Positions 15,913 through 27,599 of a stretch of DNA of 64,000 bases are shown one piece after another. The notes under the pieces were generated by a model. It worked only from the letters and a program-made list of their open reading frames with translations, did not search any database and was not told the origin of the DNA. The DNA is from Methylovorus glucosotrophus (lineage in GTDB: Bacteria; Pseudomonadota; Gammaproteobacteria; Burkholderiales; Methylophilaceae), in contig NZ_VMSE01000001.1 of the NCBI RefSeq assembly GCF_009858335.1, positions 2,258,755 through 2,322,754 on the forward strand. The letters are read 5' to 3'. Position numbers and translations under genes: made by a program. Numbering within the stretch: position 1 is the stretch's first letter; every line of letters starts with the position of its first letter.

Positions 15913-16209
15913 TCAGGCGCGGTTGAGCCAGAAGTAGCGGTAGACGAAGCCAGGGAAGGCGAAGACGAGGAACAGGCTGCCGGTGGTGGCATAGAATTCC
16001 CAGCCCTGGGGGAATGCCTGGCCCATGGTAGAGAGTTCGGCGTAGTGGGCGATGCCACCGGTGACAAAGTACATCACGATGAGTTCGAGCAGGCACCAGC
16101 CAGTGTGCTTGGTGCCGCCTTTAAGCGGGATCACGAAAAACAGGCGTTCGGAAAACCAGGGCATATTCGCCAGCACCAGGGCCAGCAACAGCAAAATCGT
16201 TTGTGTCAT
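15913..16209 (-). CDS. DUF2818 family membrane protein
   Basis: This 98-residue protein has three hydrophobic segments (ILLLLALVLANMPWF, LLELIVMYFVTGGIAHY and LFLVFAFPGFVYRYF) and the NMPWFSERLFFVIP motif characteristic of DUF2818. In many betaproteobacteria this gene is the last one of the nuo operon, directly after nuoN, as here with a gap of nine bases. Its role in complex I, if any, is unknown; an assembly or accessory function is a guess from position. Confidence 0.88.
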   Translation of the reverse strand: MTQTILLLLALVLANMPWFSERLFFVIPLKGGTKHTGWCLLELIVMYFVTGGIAHYAELSTMGQAFPQGWEFYATTGSLFLVFAFPGFVYRYFWLNRA

Positions 16210-16218
16210 ATCAGCTAC

Positions 16219-17670
16219 TTATTGAAAACTGTGGGTGATGGCGTAAGCGCAAATATCCATCAATCGTTGCGGGAACATGCCGAGTGCGAGCAACAGCAGC
16301 GCATTGAGGCTGAGCAGCACTTTCATGTCGATCGGGGCTTTGATCGGCGTGTTATCCAGTGGTTCATCAAAGTACATGAGTTTGACCACGCGCAGGTAGT
16401 AGAAACCACCAATCGCGGCCATGACCACGGCAAAGATGACGAGGCCAACAAAGCCAGCCTGGAGCGCGGCCTGCAGCACGGCAAACTTGGCGTAGAAGCC
16501 CAGCGTGGGTGGCACACCGGCCATGGAGAACATGATGATGAGCATGAGGAAGGCATACCATGGGCTGCGCTGGTTGAGGCCTTTCAGGTCTTCCAGGTTA
16601 TCGGCCTCAAAGCCTTTGCGTGACAGCAAAAGCATGATGCCGAAGCCGCCCAGGGTCATCAGCACATAAGCCATGATGTAAAACATGGCGGACACATAAC
16701 CATTGGTGCCCGCACTCATGAAGCCATACAGCAGGTAGCCCACATGCGAGATGGTGGAATATGCCAGCATGCGCTTGAGGTTGGTTTGCGCAATGGCGGT
16801 GATATTGCCGATGAGGATGGACAACACAGCCATGATCGCCAGCATGCCCTGCCAATCGATGGCGAGCACATACAGCCCTTGGATCAGCAGGCGAATCATG
16901 AAGGCAAATGCGGCCAGCTTGGTCACGGAACCAATGAACAGCGTGACGGCCGTTGGCGCGCCATGGTACACATCCGGCACCCACATCTGGAACGGCACGG
17001 CACCCAGCTTGAAGCCCAGGCCTGCAATCAGGAATACCACGCCCAATACCAGCACGGCATGATCAGGTGCGCCTTGCAGCAAGGCGTTGGCGACTTCGGC
17101 AACATCCAGCGTCCCCGTCACGCCGTACAGCATGGACATGCCGTACAGCAGCATGCCGGAGGACAGCGCACCCAGCACAAAATACTTCATGGCGGCTTCG
17201 GTGGCGCGCGGATTATCCCTGTCCATGGCGACCAGTGCATACAGACACAGCGACAGTAGTTCCAGGCCCATGTAGAGCGTGAGGAAGTGCTGGCCGGAGA
17301 CCATGATCATCATGCCCAGCAAAGCAAACAGCGTGAGGGCAAAATACTCGCCACGGAACATGTCACGCAGCGAGACATATTGGCGGGTATAGACCAGCAT
17401 CACCGATGTTGTCAGGTACATCATCAGCTTGAGCACATCAGACAAAGGGTCATCGACAAACATGCCATTGAAGGCATAGCTCACTACCGAGACATTGTGC
17501 GTGCACGCGGTGACGACTGCCGCCGCTGCGAGGCCCAGCTGGGTAAAAATGTATATCAGGGAGCGATTGTGTGACTTGAGGAATAGGTCCAGAAGCAGCA
17601 CGAACATCGCCATACAGAGAATGATGATCTCCGGCAAGGCGGCATACAGGTCGGATTGAATCGCGTTCAT
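16219..17670 (-). CDS. nuoN: NADH-quinone oxidoreductase subunit N
   Basis: This 483-residue antiporter-like membrane subunit of complex I forms part of the proton-pumping arm with NuoL and NuoM. Helix-rich throughout, it contains YMGLELLSLCLYALVAMDRD (with the conserved Glu), GLGFKLGAVPFQMWVPDVYHGAP (with the key Lys) and SHVGYLLYGFMSAG. Length is standard. It is the last core gene of the operon, 29 bp after nuoM. Confidence 0.97.
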   Translation of the reverse strand: MNAIQSDLYAALPEIIILCMAMFVLLLDLFLKSHNRSLIYIFTQLGLAAAAVVTACTHNVSVVSYAFNGMFVDDPLSDVLKLMMYLTTSVMLVYTRQYVSLRDMFRGEYFALTLFALLGMMIMVSGQHFLTLYMGLELLSLCLYALVAMDRDNPRATEAAMKYFVLGALSSGMLLYGMSMLYGVTGTLDVAEVANALLQGAPDHAVLVLGVVFLIAGLGFKLGAVPFQMWVPDVYHGAPTAVTLFIGSVTKLAAFAFMIRLLIQGLYVLAIDWQGMLAIMAVLSILIGNITAIAQTNLKRMLAYSTISHVGYLLYGFMSAGTNGYVSAMFYIMAYVLMTLGGFGIMLLLSRKGFEADNLEDLKGLNQRSPWYAFLMLIIMFSMAGVPPTLGFYAKFAVLQAALQAGFVGLVIFAVVMAAIGGFYYLRVVKLMYFDEPLDNTPIKAPIDMKVLLSLNALLLLALGMFPQRLMDICAYAITHSFQ

Positions 17671-17699
17671 TGGCTGGTTCGCTTGTTATCTAGGCATTA

Positions 17700-19178
17700 T
17701 CAAAGCAGCTTGCTCTGCGCCATGTGCGCGAGCAGGTTGTTCACGGTGGCGTGTGTCATTTCGGTAATCGGGTGCGGATACACGCCAAACCCGATCACCA
17801 GCACAGCCAGCACCGACAGGATGAAAAACTCACGGCGATTCAGGTCTTTCAGCGCGGCCACATGGGCATTGCCGATCTCACCATAGAACACGCGCTTCAC
17901 CATCCACAGCGTATAGGCTGCGCCCAGGATCAGCGTGGTGGAGGCGAGGAAGGCAAACCAGAAGTTGGCTTGCAAGGCGCCCAGAATTACCATGAATTCC
18001 CCCACAAAGCCGGAGGTGCCTGGCAGACCGGCATTGGCCATGCCAAACAGCACAGCAAAGGCGGCAAATGTTGGCATGGTATTGACCACACCGCCGTAAT
18101 CGGCGATCTGGCGGCTATGCATGCGGTCATACAGCACGCCCACCGAGAGGAACATGGCACTGGATACAAAACCGTGCGAAATCATCTGCACAATCGCGCC
18201 TTCCATGCCCAGCGGATTGAAAATGAAGAAGCCCAGCGTGACAAAGCCCATGTGCGAAATCGACGAATAGGCAATCAACTTTTTCATGTCTTTTTGCACC
18301 AGCGCCACCAGGGCGATATACACCACGGCAATCAGCGACAGCGTGATCATGAAGCCGGAGAGGTAATGCGCAGCATCTGGAGCTATCGGCATGGCAAAGC
18401 GCAGGAAGCTGTAGCCGCCAAGCTTGAGCGCAATGGCCGCCAGTACCACGGAACCACCCGTTGGCGCTTCCACGTGGGCATCCGGCAGCCAGGTATGCAC
18501 AGGCCACATCGGCACCTTGACGGCAAATGCCATGAAGAAAGCCAGGAAGATCAGGATCTGCGCCTTGAAGCTGAGCGGCAGCTGGTAGTAATCCACCAGC
18601 TCAAAACTATTGCTCTGGTGATAGAGATAGATGAAAGCCACCAGCATCAGCAGAGAGCCGATAAAGGTATACAGGAAGAACTTGATGGTGGCATAGACGC
18701 GGTTAGGCCCACCCCAGATACCAATCACCAGGAACATCGGGATCAGCATCGCTTCCCAGAACATGTAGTACAGAATGGCATCCAGCGCGGCAAACACGCC
18801 GATCATCAACCCAGACATGATCAGGAATGCCGCCATGTATTGCGCCACGCGCTTTTCGATCACTTCCCAGCCGGCAATCACCACTATCACCGTGGTAAAG
18901 CTGGTGAGGATGATCAGCGGTACGGCCAGGCCATCAACACCCAGGTGGTAATTGATATTGAAGGAGGTGATCCAGCGATGGCCTTCCTGAAACTGAAAGC
19001 CGCCATCCATCATGTTGAAATGGGTATACAAAGGCAGCGTGACCAGGAAAGCCGCGATACTGCCGAACAAGGCCAGCCAGCGCGCCAGACGTGCGTTTTG
19101 ATCACCGCCCGTGCACAGCACCAGCACCCCGGCGAAAATAGGTACCCAGATACTTAGACTAAGAATAGGCCAATCCAC
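17700..19178 (-). CDS. nuoM: NADH-quinone oxidoreductase subunit M
   Basis: This 492-residue antiporter-like subunit of complex I is in the inner membrane. Recognisable blocks are YMFWEAMLIPMFLVIGIWGG (with the conserved Glu), FAVKVPMWPVHTWLPDAHVEAPTGGSV (with the proton-channel Lys) and KKLIAYSSISHMGFVTLG. The length agrees with NuoM. It follows nuoL after three bases. Confidence 0.97.
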   Translation of the reverse strand: MDWPILSLSIWVPIFAGVLVLCTGGDQNARLARWLALFGSIAAFLVTLPLYTHFNMMDGGFQFQEGHRWITSFNINYHLGVDGLAVPLIILTSFTTVIVVIAGWEVIEKRVAQYMAAFLIMSGLMIGVFAALDAILYYMFWEAMLIPMFLVIGIWGGPNRVYATIKFFLYTFIGSLLMLVAFIYLYHQSNSFELVDYYQLPLSFKAQILIFLAFFMAFAVKVPMWPVHTWLPDAHVEAPTGGSVVLAAIALKLGGYSFLRFAMPIAPDAAHYLSGFMITLSLIAVVYIALVALVQKDMKKLIAYSSISHMGFVTLGFFIFNPLGMEGAIVQMISHGFVSSAMFLSVGVLYDRMHSRQIADYGGVVNTMPTFAAFAVLFGMANAGLPGTSGFVGEFMVILGALQANFWFAFLASTTLILGAAYTLWMVKRVFYGEIGNAHVAALKDLNRREFFILSVLAVLVIGFGVYPHPITEMTHATVNNLLAHMAQSKLL

Positions 19179-19181
19179 CGC

Positions 19182-21218
19182 TTATACTTTCATGAACAAG
19201 GACAGTAACAGGAACACGCCGATGATCATGGCAAAGGCGTAGTGATAGATCAGGCCGGACTGCAAGTGCCGGATGATGCCAGAAATGCGACCAATCAGGC
19301 GTGCGGTGCCGTTGACCAGATAACCATCGATCCACTTGACGTCGCCTATGCCCCAGAGCTTGCCGCCCAGGAAGCGCGAGCCACCGGCGAATACCTTCTC
19401 GTTAAAGGTATCAAAGCCATATTTGTTTTCCATCAGGCGATACAGCCAGCCGCAACGCTTCTGGATGGCGGCAGGGATGTCCGGCCGCTTCATGTAGAAA
19501 AACCACGACAGCACCACACCCGCCAGGGCAAAAATGAAAGGCAGGCTGGTCAGGGCATGCAGCGCCATGGCACCTGCGCCATGGAAATGATGCGCCAGCT
19601 CATGCATGACGGGGTGTGCCTCGGTATCCACAAAGATCACGCCATCAAAGAAATGTCCGAACAGCATGGGGCCAATGGCGATATAGCCAATAACCAGCGA
19701 TGGGATCGCCAGTGCGATCAGCGGCAGGGTCACCACCCAGGGCGACTCGTGCGGCTTGTCGTGCGGACCCAGGCCGTGGTGATGCTCGTCGTGATCATGA
19801 TCATCATCGGCATGGGCATCATGGTGATCATGCGCGTGCGCTGGTTTTTCCATCCAGCGCTCCTTGCCATGGAATACCAGGAAATACATGCGGAAAGAGT
19901 AAAACGCCGTCACAAACACGCCGGCCAGCACGGCAAAGTAGGCAAAGCCACTGCCGGGGATATGCGACAGCTTCACCGCTTCGATAATCGAATCCTTGGA
20001 ATAGAAGCCGGACAACAATGGTGTGCCGATCAGCGCCAGGGAGCCAATCAGCGAGGTGATCCAGGTAATCTTCATGTATTTGCGCAGGCCACCCATATTG
20101 CGGATGTCCTGATCGTGGTGCATGCCCATGATCACAGAACCGGCGGCCAGGAACAGCAAGGCCTTGAAGAAGGCATGGGTCATCAGGTGGAAGATGGCCA
20201 CGGAGTATGCCGATGCACCCAGCGCCACTGTCATGTATCCCAGCTGTGAAAGTGTGGAATACGCCACCACGCGCTTGATGTCGTTCTGGATAATGCCCAG
20301 AAAGCCCATGAACAAGGCAGTAATCGCGCCGATCACCATCACGGTGGACAAGGCGGTGGTCGACATTTCAAACAGCGGCGACATGCGCGCCACCATGAAA
20401 ATACCGGCGGTCACCATGGTGGCCGCGTGGATCAGCGCAGAAATAGGGGTCGGGCCTTCCATGGAATCTGGCAGCCACACATGCAAAGGCACTTGCGCCG
20501 ATTTACCCATGGCGCCGATGAACAGCAGGATGCAAATCACCGTTAGCAGCGACCATTCGGTATTGGGGATGATGCTGACCGTGGCATCGGCAAACTGCGG
20601 TGCGATGGAGAACACGGCGGCGTAATCCAGGCTGCCAAAGAAATACAGCACCATGGCAATGCCGAGCAGGAAGCCGAAATCGCCCACGCGGTTAACTAGG
20701 AAAGCCTTGAGATTGGCGTAGATGGCGGTTGGACGTGTGTACCAGAAACCAATCAGCAGATAGGACACCAGGCCCACCGCCTCCCAGCCGAAGAAGAGCT
20801 GCATGAAGTTGTTGCTCATCACCAGCATCAGCATGGAGAAGGTAAACAGCGAGATATAGCTGAAGAAGCGGCTATAGCCAGGATCTTCGGCCATGTAGCC
20901 TATGGTGTACACGTGCACCATCAGCGAAACAAAGGTCACCACCAGCATCATGACAGCTGTCAGCCGGTCAATCAGGAAGCCCACTTCAAAGCTAGTATCG
21001 CCACTGGTCAGCCAGGTGTAGACCGTGCCGTTGAACACCCTGCCCTGCAACACATCATTGAATACCACTACCGACAGCGCAAAGGCACCTGCCACACCGG
21101 CAATGGTGAGCCAGTGTGCAGCAGCGCGCGGCAGCATGCGGCCAAACAGGCCGACAATGGTCGCTGCTACCAGTGGCAAGAGCGGGATCAGCAGATAGAT
21201 GGTTTGCATGTCAGTCAT
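19182..21218 (-). CDS. nuoL: NADH-quinone oxidoreductase subunit L
   Basis: This 678-residue, largest antiporter-like subunit, with the long C-terminal lateral helix, forms the distal end of the proton-pumping arm. Seen are [47 protein letters not shown] and [16 protein letters not shown] hydrophilic loop at about residues 456-491 is packed with histidine and aspartate ([13 protein letters not shown] and HDHDEHHHG), twelve His in all. Such loops occur in other proteobacterial NuoL proteins but this one is long. It is fourteen bases after nuoK. Confidence 0.97.
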   Translation of the reverse strand: MTDMQTIYLLIPLLPLVAATIVGLFGRMLPRAAAHWLTIAGVAGAFALSVVVFNDVLQGRVFNGTVYTWLTSGDTSFEVGFLIDRLTAVMMLVVTFVSLMVHVYTIGYMAEDPGYSRFFSYISLFTFSMLMLVMSNNFMQLFFGWEAVGLVSYLLIGFWYTRPTAIYANLKAFLVNRVGDFGFLLGIAMVLYFFGSLDYAAVFSIAPQFADATVSIIPNTEWSLLTVICILLFIGAMGKSAQVPLHVWLPDSMEGPTPISALIHAATMVTAGIFMVARMSPLFEMSTTALSTVMVIGAITALFMGFLGIIQNDIKRVVAYSTLSQLGYMTVALGASAYSVAIFHLMTHAFFKALLFLAAGSVIMGMHHDQDIRNMGGLRKYMKITWITSLIGSLALIGTPLLSGFYSKDSIIEAVKLSHIPGSGFAYFAVLAGVFVTAFYSFRMYFLVFHGKERWMEKPAHAHDHHDAHADDDHDHDEHHHGLGPHDKPHESPWVVTLPLIALAIPSLVIGYIAIGPMLFGHFFDGVIFVDTEAHPVMHELAHHFHGAGAMALHALTSLPFIFALAGVVLSWFFYMKRPDIPAAIQKRCGWLYRLMENKYGFDTFNEKVFAGGSRFLGGKLWGIGDVKWIDGYLVNGTARLIGRISGIIRHLQSGLIYHYAFAMIIGVFLLLSLFMKV

Positions 21219-21232
21219 TTGTTATTTTCCGC

Positions 21233-21538
21233 TTAACCCTTGAGACTGTTGATGTCATCGACGTTGATGGTTTTCAGGTTTCTGAACAGCACCACCAGAA
21301 TGGCTAGACCAATGGCAGACTCTGCCGCCGCCACCGTCAGAATGAAGAACACGAACACCTGGCCAGCCGTATCCTGCAGATAATGCGAGAAGGCAATAAA
21401 GTTGAGGTTAACCGCCAGCAGCATGAGCTCAATCGCCATCAACAGCACGATGACGTTTTTGCGGTTAAGGAAAATGCCGACCACGCTGATGGCAAACAGC
21501 AATGAACCCAGTATGAGGTAATGCGAGAGTCCAACCAT
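21233..21538 (-). CDS. nuoK: NADH-quinone oxidoreductase subunit K
   Basis: This 101-residue three-helix membrane subunit has the conserved glutamates in the second and third helices: [18 protein letters not shown] and [19 protein letters not shown]. It lies at the junction of the membrane arm with NuoA and NuoJ. Its start overlaps the final base of nuoJ, indicating coupled translation. Confidence 0.97.
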   Translation of the reverse strand: MVGLSHYLILGSLLFAISVVGIFLNRKNVIVLLMAIELMLLAVNLNFIAFSHYLQDTAGQVFVFFILTVAAAESAIGLAILVVLFRNLKTINVDDINSLKG

Positions 21539-22179
21539 TACGCCTTGTCCTTTCCTTCGGTCTCGGCAGCTGCCGGGATTTCCACATCGGCAGGCATGCT
21601 CACCATGCGAATACGATCTGCACGCTTGACCTTGACCTGCTCGGCCGGGTCAATGAATTTCGAATCCTTGCGATCACGCAGGGTCAGCGCAATGGCCGCC
21701 ACAATCGCCACCAGCAGCACCACAGAAGCTAGCTCAAACGGCAGCAGGTAATCGGTATACAGCTGGCGCCCAAGCTCGGCAGTATTGCTATAACCGGCGG
21801 GATGCGGGGTTGGCGCTGCAACACGGTCAACGCCGAAGTGCCTGGAGCCCAGAATCATGACCATTTCCAGCGTCATCAGAATGCCCACGGGCAAGGCAAT
21901 CGGCAGCGCTTCCCAGAAACCTTCACGCAGCTTGTCGAGGTTGATATCCAGCATCATCACCACAAACAGGAACAGCACCATCACCGCGCCCACGTAAACC
22001 AGCACCAGGGCAATCGCCAGAAACTCGGCTTCCAGCAGCAACCAGATACCGGCGGCGGTAAAAAAGGCCAGCACCAGATGCAAGGCGGCATGCACCGGAT
22101 TGCGTGAAGTAATGACGCGCAAGCCAGCAAACAGCAGGATAGCCGCCAGGACATAGAATACGTAGTCGTTGAAATTCAT
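21538..22179 (-). CDS. nuoJ: NADH-quinone oxidoreductase subunit J
   Basis: This 213-residue membrane subunit of complex I has five helices in the first 170 residues and a charged cytoplasmic tail ([21 protein letters not shown]). The conserved block [19 protein letters not shown], which forms the pi-bulge helix in known structures, is clear. It lies between nuoI (70 bp upstream) and nuoK (overlap of one base). Confidence 0.96.
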   Translation of the reverse strand: MNFNDYVFYVLAAILLFAGLRVITSRNPVHAALHLVLAFFTAAGIWLLLEAEFLAIALVLVYVGAVMVLFLFVVMMLDINLDKLREGFWEALPIALPVGILMTLEMVMILGSRHFGVDRVAAPTPHPAGYSNTAELGRQLYTDYLLPFELASVVLLVAIVAAIALTLRDRKDSKFIDPAEQVKVKRADRIRMVSMPADVEIPAAAETEGKDKA

Positions 22180-22249
22180 CTAGTCAGCTCGGTTGATGTA
22201 GGGCGCATGGTTTTTCGTATCCGTCGCTCGTGTTTATTGGCACGCTAAA

Positions 22250-22741
22250 TTAGCGGTATTTGGCGTCCGCACTGCGATCCGCCGCAATCTGGGTTTCATA
22301 TTTATCGCCCACCGCCAGCAGCATGGGCTTGGTATAGAGCAAATCGCCGCGCTTCTCGCCGTGGTAATCAAAAATCCGCGTTTCCACAATGGAGTCGACC
22401 GGGCATGATTCTTCGCAGAAGCCGCAGAAAATGCACTTGGTCAGGTCGATATCGTAGCGTGTGGTGCGGCGCGTATTGTCTTCGCGCTGCTCAGATTCAA
22501 TGGTGATCGCCATGGCCGGGCAAACCGCTTCGCACAGCTTGCAGGCAATGCAGCGCTCCTCGCCATTCGGGTAGCGGCGCAAGGCATGCAGACCACGGAA
22601 ACGCGGGCTCATGGGAGTGCGCTCTTCCGGAAACTGAATGGTGATCTTGCGCGCGAAGAAATAACGTCCGGTCAGCGCCATGCCTTTCAGCAACTCGACC
22701 AGCATCAGGCTTGATAATACGGTTTTGATCTTGGCTAGCAT
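22250..22741 (-). CDS. nuoI: NADH-quinone oxidoreductase subunit I (two 4Fe-4S clusters)
   Basis: This 163-residue peripheral-arm subunit carries two ferredoxin-type motifs, [16 protein letters not shown] and [16 protein letters not shown], that bind clusters N6a and N6b passing electrons towards NuoB. The preceding [18 protein letters not shown] is typical of NuoI. It lies seven bases after nuoH. The ATG at 22741 gives the normal family length. Confidence 0.97.
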   Translation of the reverse strand: MLAKIKTVLSSLMLVELLKGMALTGRYFFARKITIQFPEERTPMSPRFRGLHALRRYPNGEERCIACKLCEAVCPAMAITIESEQREDNTRRTTRYDIDLTKCIFCGFCEESCPVDSIVETRIFDYHGEKRGDLLYTKPMLLAVGDKYETQIAADRSADAKYR

Positions 22742-22748
22742 AATGGTC

Positions 22749-23780
22749 TCAGTGGAACAGATAGGCCAGCGGGGTCTGCATCAGACCGCCAACCACGATG
22801 ATCCAAACAAGCGTGATAGGAATAAACACCTTCCAGCCCAGTCGCATGATCTGGTCATAGCGATAACGCGGGAAAGTAGCCCGAAACCAAAGGAAGAAGA
22901 ACAACAGCAGCGCCACCTTGATGATCAGCCACAGGAAGCCTGGAATCATGTTGAAAGGCGCTACGTCCAGCAAAGGCTGCCAGCCACCCAGGAACATGAT
23001 GGCTGCCAGCATGCAGACCAGTATCATGTTGGCGTATTCAGCCAGGAAGAACACGGCAAACGCCATGCCCGAGTATTCCACATGGAACCCCGCGACAATT
23101 TCGGATTCGCCTTCGGCCACGTCAAATGGGGCGCGATTGGTTTCAGCCACTGCACTGATAAAGTAAACAATAAACAAGGGGAACAATGGCAACCAGTACC
23201 ATTGCCAGAAACCGCCCGCCTGCGCGACCACGATCTTGCCCAGATTCAGGCTGCCGGCGCACATCAGCACGCCTACCAGGGCAAAACCCATGGCAATTTC
23301 GTAGGAAACAATCTGAGCCGCCGAGCGAAGCGAGCCAAGGAAGGCATACTTGGAGTTGGATGCCCAACCGGCGATGATCACGCCATATACGGCCACCGAA
23401 GTCATGGCGAGGATATACAGCAAGCCAGCGTCAATATCGGCCAGTATCATGTCCACATCAAACGGCACCACGGCCCAGGCCGCCAGCGCAGGCGCAATCG
23501 CCAGCACAGGCCCCAGCAGGAACAAGGTTTTATTAGCCGCCGAAGGGATGATGATTTCCTTCATCAGCAGCTTCAGGCCATCGGCAATCGGCTGCAGCAA
23601 GCCAAAATAGCCCACACGGTTAGGCCCCATGCGCACCTGCATGAAGCCAATCACCTTGCGTTCAGCCAGAGTCAGGTAAGCCACCGCGCCCATGATGGGC
23701 GCCACGATGGCAATGATCTTGACCAGGGTCCAGACCACGGGCCACGCGGGGCCCAACAGATTTTGCATAAAGGCGATCAT
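22749..23780 (-). CDS. nuoH: NADH-quinone oxidoreductase subunit H
   Basis: This 343-residue membrane subunit is the heel of complex I, forming the quinone chamber with NuoB and NuoD. Clear family blocks are [47 protein letters not shown] and [22 protein letters not shown]. Its start overlaps nuoG by four bases (23777-23780). Confidence 0.97.
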   Translation of the reverse strand: MIAFMQNLLGPAWPVVWTLVKIIAIVAPIMGAVAYLTLAERKVIGFMQVRMGPNRVGYFGLLQPIADGLKLLMKEIIIPSAANKTLFLLGPVLAIAPALAAWAVVPFDVDMILADIDAGLLYILAMTSVAVYGVIIAGWASNSKYAFLGSLRSAAQIVSYEIAMGFALVGVLMCAGSLNLGKIVVAQAGGFWQWYWLPLFPLFIVYFISAVAETNRAPFDVAEGESEIVAGFHVEYSGMAFAVFFLAEYANMILVCMLAAIMFLGGWQPLLDVAPFNMIPGFLWLIIKVALLLFFFLWFRATFPRYRYDQIMRLGWKVFIPITLVWIIVVGGLMQTPLAYLFH

Positions 23781-26161
23781 GCGCGTGTCACCTCGATTTC
23801 GCCCATGAGATCACCCAGCAGGCTGGTTACCGGCAGAGCGGTCGGTACGCGCACCACGCCATGTGGCAGGCCATCATCACGCTTGGCTTTCAGCAGTACA
23901 CTTGCCACCCCCTGCTTCACGGTGACCATTTCACCATCATCCAGGCCCAGCTCTGTAAGCAGCTGACTATGCATGGCAGCTACCGGAGCCTGCACGGCAC
24001 GGGTTTTCTGCAATGGCGGTGAGCGACGCACGATGGCATCGGACTGGAACTGCGGTACTTCGCCCAGGCGTTGCAAGACATTGGATTTGATCTTGACCTG
24101 AATTTCGATCAGTTCGCGCAGATTGTTATTGAGCGAATTCCAGACCACAGTAGAAGGTTTCTGACCGCCAAAAATCGCGTTTTTAACTTGCTCACTGCTA
24201 TCAAAATCAAAGCCGGACAAGCCCAGGGTATTGCCCAACACGCGTAATACCTTCCAGCCCGGACGGCATTCGCCCAACGGCTTGGTCACCGCGGTAAAAC
24301 TCTGCACGCGCCCTTCCATGCTCATGTAGGTGCCGGAGGTCTCGGTAAACGGCGCAATTGGCAGCAGCACATCGGCATGCTCCAGCGCCTCGGATTTGTA
24401 TGCTGTCAGCGCGATCACACACTCGGCTTCCGCAATGGCCTGGCGGGCCTGCGCAGCATGATGGCAATCCAGCTCAGGCTCCACATTCACCAGCAGGTAA
24501 GCCTTGCGAGGTGACTCCAGCATGGCTTTGGCATTCAGGCCATGCTCGCCTGGCAGGGCGCCCACCAGATGGGCACCGGTGCTATTGGCTGCTGGCGACA
24601 GGATGCCAAAGGTAGCGCCGCAGAGCGATGCAATGGCTTCAGCCAGACTGTAAAGCTCGGTAAAGCGAGGATGACTTTGGGCAATATTGCCCAGGAAAAT
24701 ACCGGTGCGCGGGCTGACGAGGTCGACCTCTTTGCCCAGCCCGGCGAGGCTTTCTGCCATGGCTTGCGAGTTATCCCACACGCGGACGGTTTCCAGCAGA
24801 TCATTAAGGGACTTGGGCAAACACAGCGACAGGCGTTGCAAGCCTGACATGGCTTTCAGTATCTGCGCCAGCACGTTGACCATATCGTTCGGGGTGCAGA
24901 TGGCCTTGTGCTTGACGGCCATCAACTGATCATCATCCATCGGGTTGACCAGCGACAGCTCGGCGCCCTGCGCTACTGCCTTGCGAATACGGTTTGCCAG
25001 CAACGGGTGCTCATTGCGCAGATTGCTACCGATAACCAGAATGCGATCCATCTCTTGCAGGTCAGGGATATTGCAGCCCATCCACGGCGTACCCATGCGC
25101 TTGCCATCCAGGCGGAAGTCGGTCTGGCGCAGGCGATAATCAATATTGCTGGAGCCCAGGCCATGCGCAATCTGCTTGGCAAGGTAGGCTTCTTCCATGG
25201 TGCTGTTGGGTGAAACCAGTACGCCCAGCTGCTCGCCGCCATCGGCATTGGTAATGTCCTTGAGCTGGCCTGCCGCAAATTCCAGTGCTGTCTTCCAGTC
25301 CGTTTCGTGCCACTCACCGTGATGCTTGATCATAGGCACGGTCAGACGGTCGGGGCTGTTCAGGCCTTCATAGGAAAAACGGTCGCGGTCAGACAGCCAG
25401 CATTCATTGATGCTTTCCTTCTCGCGCGGCAGTACGCGCAGCACTTTGCCATCCTTGATATGTACTTCGATCTGCGAACCCAGACCATCATGCGGTGCAA
25501 TGGAAGGACGGCGCGTCAGTTCCCAGGTACGGGCTTTGTAGCGGAATGGCTTGCTGGTGAGTGCGCCCACGGGGCACAAATCAATGATATTGCCGGATAG
25601 TTCAGAGTCGACACTCTTGTCGACATACGCCGTAATTTCGGCATGCTCGCCACGGCCGACCATGCCAAGCTCCATCATGCCGCCGACTTCCTTGAGGAAG
25701 CGAACGCAGCGCGTGCACTGAATGCAGCGCGTCATGTCGGTGGAGACCAGTGGGCCGATATTCTTGTTCAGTACCACCCGCTTTTCTTCGGCATAGCGCG
25801 AAGCGGGGGCGCCGTAGGCAACGGCGATATCCTGCAGGTCACACTCGCCACCCTGATCGCAAATCGGGCAATCCAGCGGGTGATTGATCAGCAGAAACTC
25901 CATGACGCTTTTCTGCGCTTCCACGGCGGCTTTGGAGCGGGTGAAAATTTTCATGCCATCAGCAACCGGGGTTGCGCAGGCAGGCAAAGGCTTTGCAAAC
26001 TTCTCGACCTGCACCAGGCACATGCGGCAATTGGCGGCGACGGAGAGTTTTTTGTGATAGCAGAAACGCGGAATGGCAATGCCAAGCTTGTCCGCTGCAT
26101 CGATGATCGTGGTGCCGTGATCGACTTCTACGGCTTTGCCGTCTATCTCTATATTCAGCAT
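23777..26161 (-). CDS. nuoG: NADH-quinone oxidoreductase subunit G
   Basis: This 794-residue peripheral-arm subunit is molybdopterin-oxidoreductase-like. The N-terminus binds iron-sulfur clusters: a 2Fe-2S site ([15 protein letters not shown] then CATPV), a His-ligated cluster ([18 protein letters not shown]) and [10 protein letters not shown], followed by the [15 protein letters not shown] block. The C-terminal two-thirds is the degenerate molybdopterin domain without cofactor. The ATG at 26161 has AAGG eight bases upstream; this site lies within the small ORF that ends seven bases inside nuoG. Confidence 0.97.
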   Translation of the reverse strand: MLNIEIDGKAVEVDHGTTIIDAADKLGIAIPRFCYHKKLSVAANCRMCLVQVEKFAKPLPACATPVADGMKIFTRSKAAVEAQKSVMEFLLINHPLDCPICDQGGECDLQDIAVAYGAPASRYAEEKRVVLNKNIGPLVSTDMTRCIQCTRCVRFLKEVGGMMELGMVGRGEHAEITAYVDKSVDSELSGNIIDLCPVGALTSKPFRYKARTWELTRRPSIAPHDGLGSQIEVHIKDGKVLRVLPREKESINECWLSDRDRFSYEGLNSPDRLTVPMIKHHGEWHETDWKTALEFAAGQLKDITNADGGEQLGVLVSPNSTMEEAYLAKQIAHGLGSSNIDYRLRQTDFRLDGKRMGTPWMGCNIPDLQEMDRILVIGSNLRNEHPLLANRIRKAVAQGAELSLVNPMDDDQLMAVKHKAICTPNDMVNVLAQILKAMSGLQRLSLCLPKSLNDLLETVRVWDNSQAMAESLAGLGKEVDLVSPRTGIFLGNIAQSHPRFTELYSLAEAIASLCGATFGILSPAANSTGAHLVGALPGEHGLNAKAMLESPRKAYLLVNVEPELDCHHAAQARQAIAEAECVIALTAYKSEALEHADVLLPIAPFTETSGTYMSMEGRVQSFTAVTKPLGECRPGWKVLRVLGNTLGLSGFDFDSSEQVKNAIFGGQKPSTVVWNSLNNNLRELIEIQVKIKSNVLQRLGEVPQFQSDAIVRRSPPLQKTRAVQAPVAAMHSQLLTELGLDDGEMVTVKQGVASVLLKAKRDDGLPHGVVRVPTALPVTSLLGDLMGEIEVTRA

Positions 26162-26280
26162 GGTACTAACCTTGAAAAGCCTAACACTGAAAAGCCATGT
26201 TCAACCCCGGGCACACGCAAGAACGCCAGCTGGCTGGCTTTATCACGACTGAAATTACATGTGTACGTGGTCATGACCAT
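26155..26280 (-). CDS. Unrecognised 41-codon ORF bridging nuoF and nuoG
   Basis: A small frame starts at an ATG (26280-26278) that overlaps the TGA of nuoF (TGATG) and ends at a TGA (26157-26155) that overlaps the start of nuoG (ATGCTGA). The predicted peptide begins [20 protein letters not shown] and ends [13 protein letters not shown]. The nuoF-nuoG gap is unusually long for this compact operon (118 bp) and this ORF fills it exactly, so it could be a real coupled gene or simply a translational bridge. The gap contains a direct repeat of GAAAAGCC. No family is recognised. Confidence 0.4.
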   Translation of the reverse strand: MVMTTYTCNFSRDKASQLAFLRVPGVEHGFSVLGFSRLVPC

Positions 26281-27599
26281 CACTCCGCCTTGCCCGTCAC
26301 CATGGACTTGCCATGCTGAATGTAATATTCGAATTCGGGACGGAAATGCTTGATGAAACTGAGCACCGGCGTGGCAGCGGCATCGCCCAGCGCGCAAATC
26401 GTGCGGCCGGAGATATTGCTGCTCACATCGGTCAGAAGATCAAGATCGCCCATGCGACCTTCACCCTCGACAATACGTTTCACCACGCGGTAAAGCCAGC
26501 CTGTACCTTCACGGCACGGCGTGCATTGACCGCAGGATTCTTCATAGAAGAAATACGAGAGACGTTTCAGGGTTTTCACCATGCAGGTGGTTTCATCCAT
26601 CACGATCATGGATCCTGCACCCAGGCTTGAACCCGCCTTGGACAAGCCGTCGTAATCCATGGTCGCACCCATGATGGCGGCAGCGGGCATGACGGCCGTC
26701 GATGGACCACCAGGAATCACGGCCTTAAGCTGGCGACCTTTCCAGACGCCACCGGCGATATCGAGCAGTTCGGTAAACGGCACGCCCATGCGCACTTCGT
26801 AATTGCCCGGGCGCTCGACATGACCGGACACCGAAAACAGCTTGGTGCCGCCTGAGTTTGGCACACCCAGCGCCTGGAAGGCATCGCCACCATGCTCAAG
26901 TATCCAGGGAATCGAGGTGTAGGACTCGGTATTGTTGACATTGGTCGGCTTGCCGAACACACCGTAACTGGCGGGGAATGGCGGCTTGAAACGCGGCTGG
27001 CCCTTCTTGCCTTCAATCGACTCGATCAGTGCAGTTTCTTCACCGCAGATGTAAGCGCCATAGCCATGCACGGCAAACAGATCAAAACTGAAGGTGGTGC
27101 CGAACAGGTTTTCGCCTATGAAGCCAGCAGCACGCGCTTCATCCAGCGCACGCTCGAAGATCTCGTAGTCCTGCCAGATTTCACCGTGTATGTAGTTGTA
27201 GCCGACGCGCGCACCCAGCGTATAGGCGGCGATGGCCATGCCTTCGATCAGTTGGTGCGGGTTGTAGCGGATGATGTCGCGGTCCTTGAAGGTACCGGGC
27301 TCGCCTTCATCGGTATTGCATACCAGATACTTGGTGCCATCGTAATAACGCGGCATGAAGCTCCACTTGAGGCCGGTAGGAAAACCAGCGCCACCGCGGC
27401 CGCGCAGACCGGAAAGCTTGACCTGAGTGATGACGTCGGTGGCTTTCACCTTATCCTGCACCAGGCGTTGCAATTGCTTGTAGCCGCCCACATTCAGATA
27501 GGCTTGCAGCGATGCGGGATCAGGCTGCCCCAGCGTGCGCAGGCAGACCAGAGTTTCCTTGTCGGAGCGATGTTGAACAGGCGTATCAAAAGCAGCCAT
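26280..27599 (-). CDS. nuoF: NADH-quinone oxidoreductase subunit F (NADH/FMN site)
   Basis: This 439-residue flavoprotein subunit is where NADH is oxidised. [18 protein letters not shown] is the NADH-binding glycine-rich loop, [16 protein letters not shown] follows (FMN site), and [15 protein letters not shown] with a later Cys binds the N3 4Fe-4S cluster. It begins one base from the end of nuoE, overlapping it. Length is standard. Confidence 0.97.
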   Translation of the reverse strand: MAAFDTPVQHRSDKETLVCLRTLGQPDPASLQAYLNVGGYKQLQRLVQDKVKATDVITQVKLSGLRGRGGAGFPTGLKWSFMPRYYDGTKYLVCNTDEGEPGTFKDRDIIRYNPHQLIEGMAIAAYTLGARVGYNYIHGEIWQDYEIFERALDEARAAGFIGENLFGTTFSFDLFAVHGYGAYICGEETALIESIEGKKGQPRFKPPFPASYGVFGKPTNVNNTESYTSIPWILEHGGDAFQALGVPNSGGTKLFSVSGHVERPGNYEVRMGVPFTELLDIAGGVWKGRQLKAVIPGGPSTAVMPAAAIMGATMDYDGLSKAGSSLGAGSMIVMDETTCMVKTLKRLSYFFYEESCGQCTPCREGTGWLYRVVKRIVEGEGRMGDLDLLTDVSSNISGRTICALGDAAATPVLSFIKHFRPEFEYYIQHGKSMVTGKAE

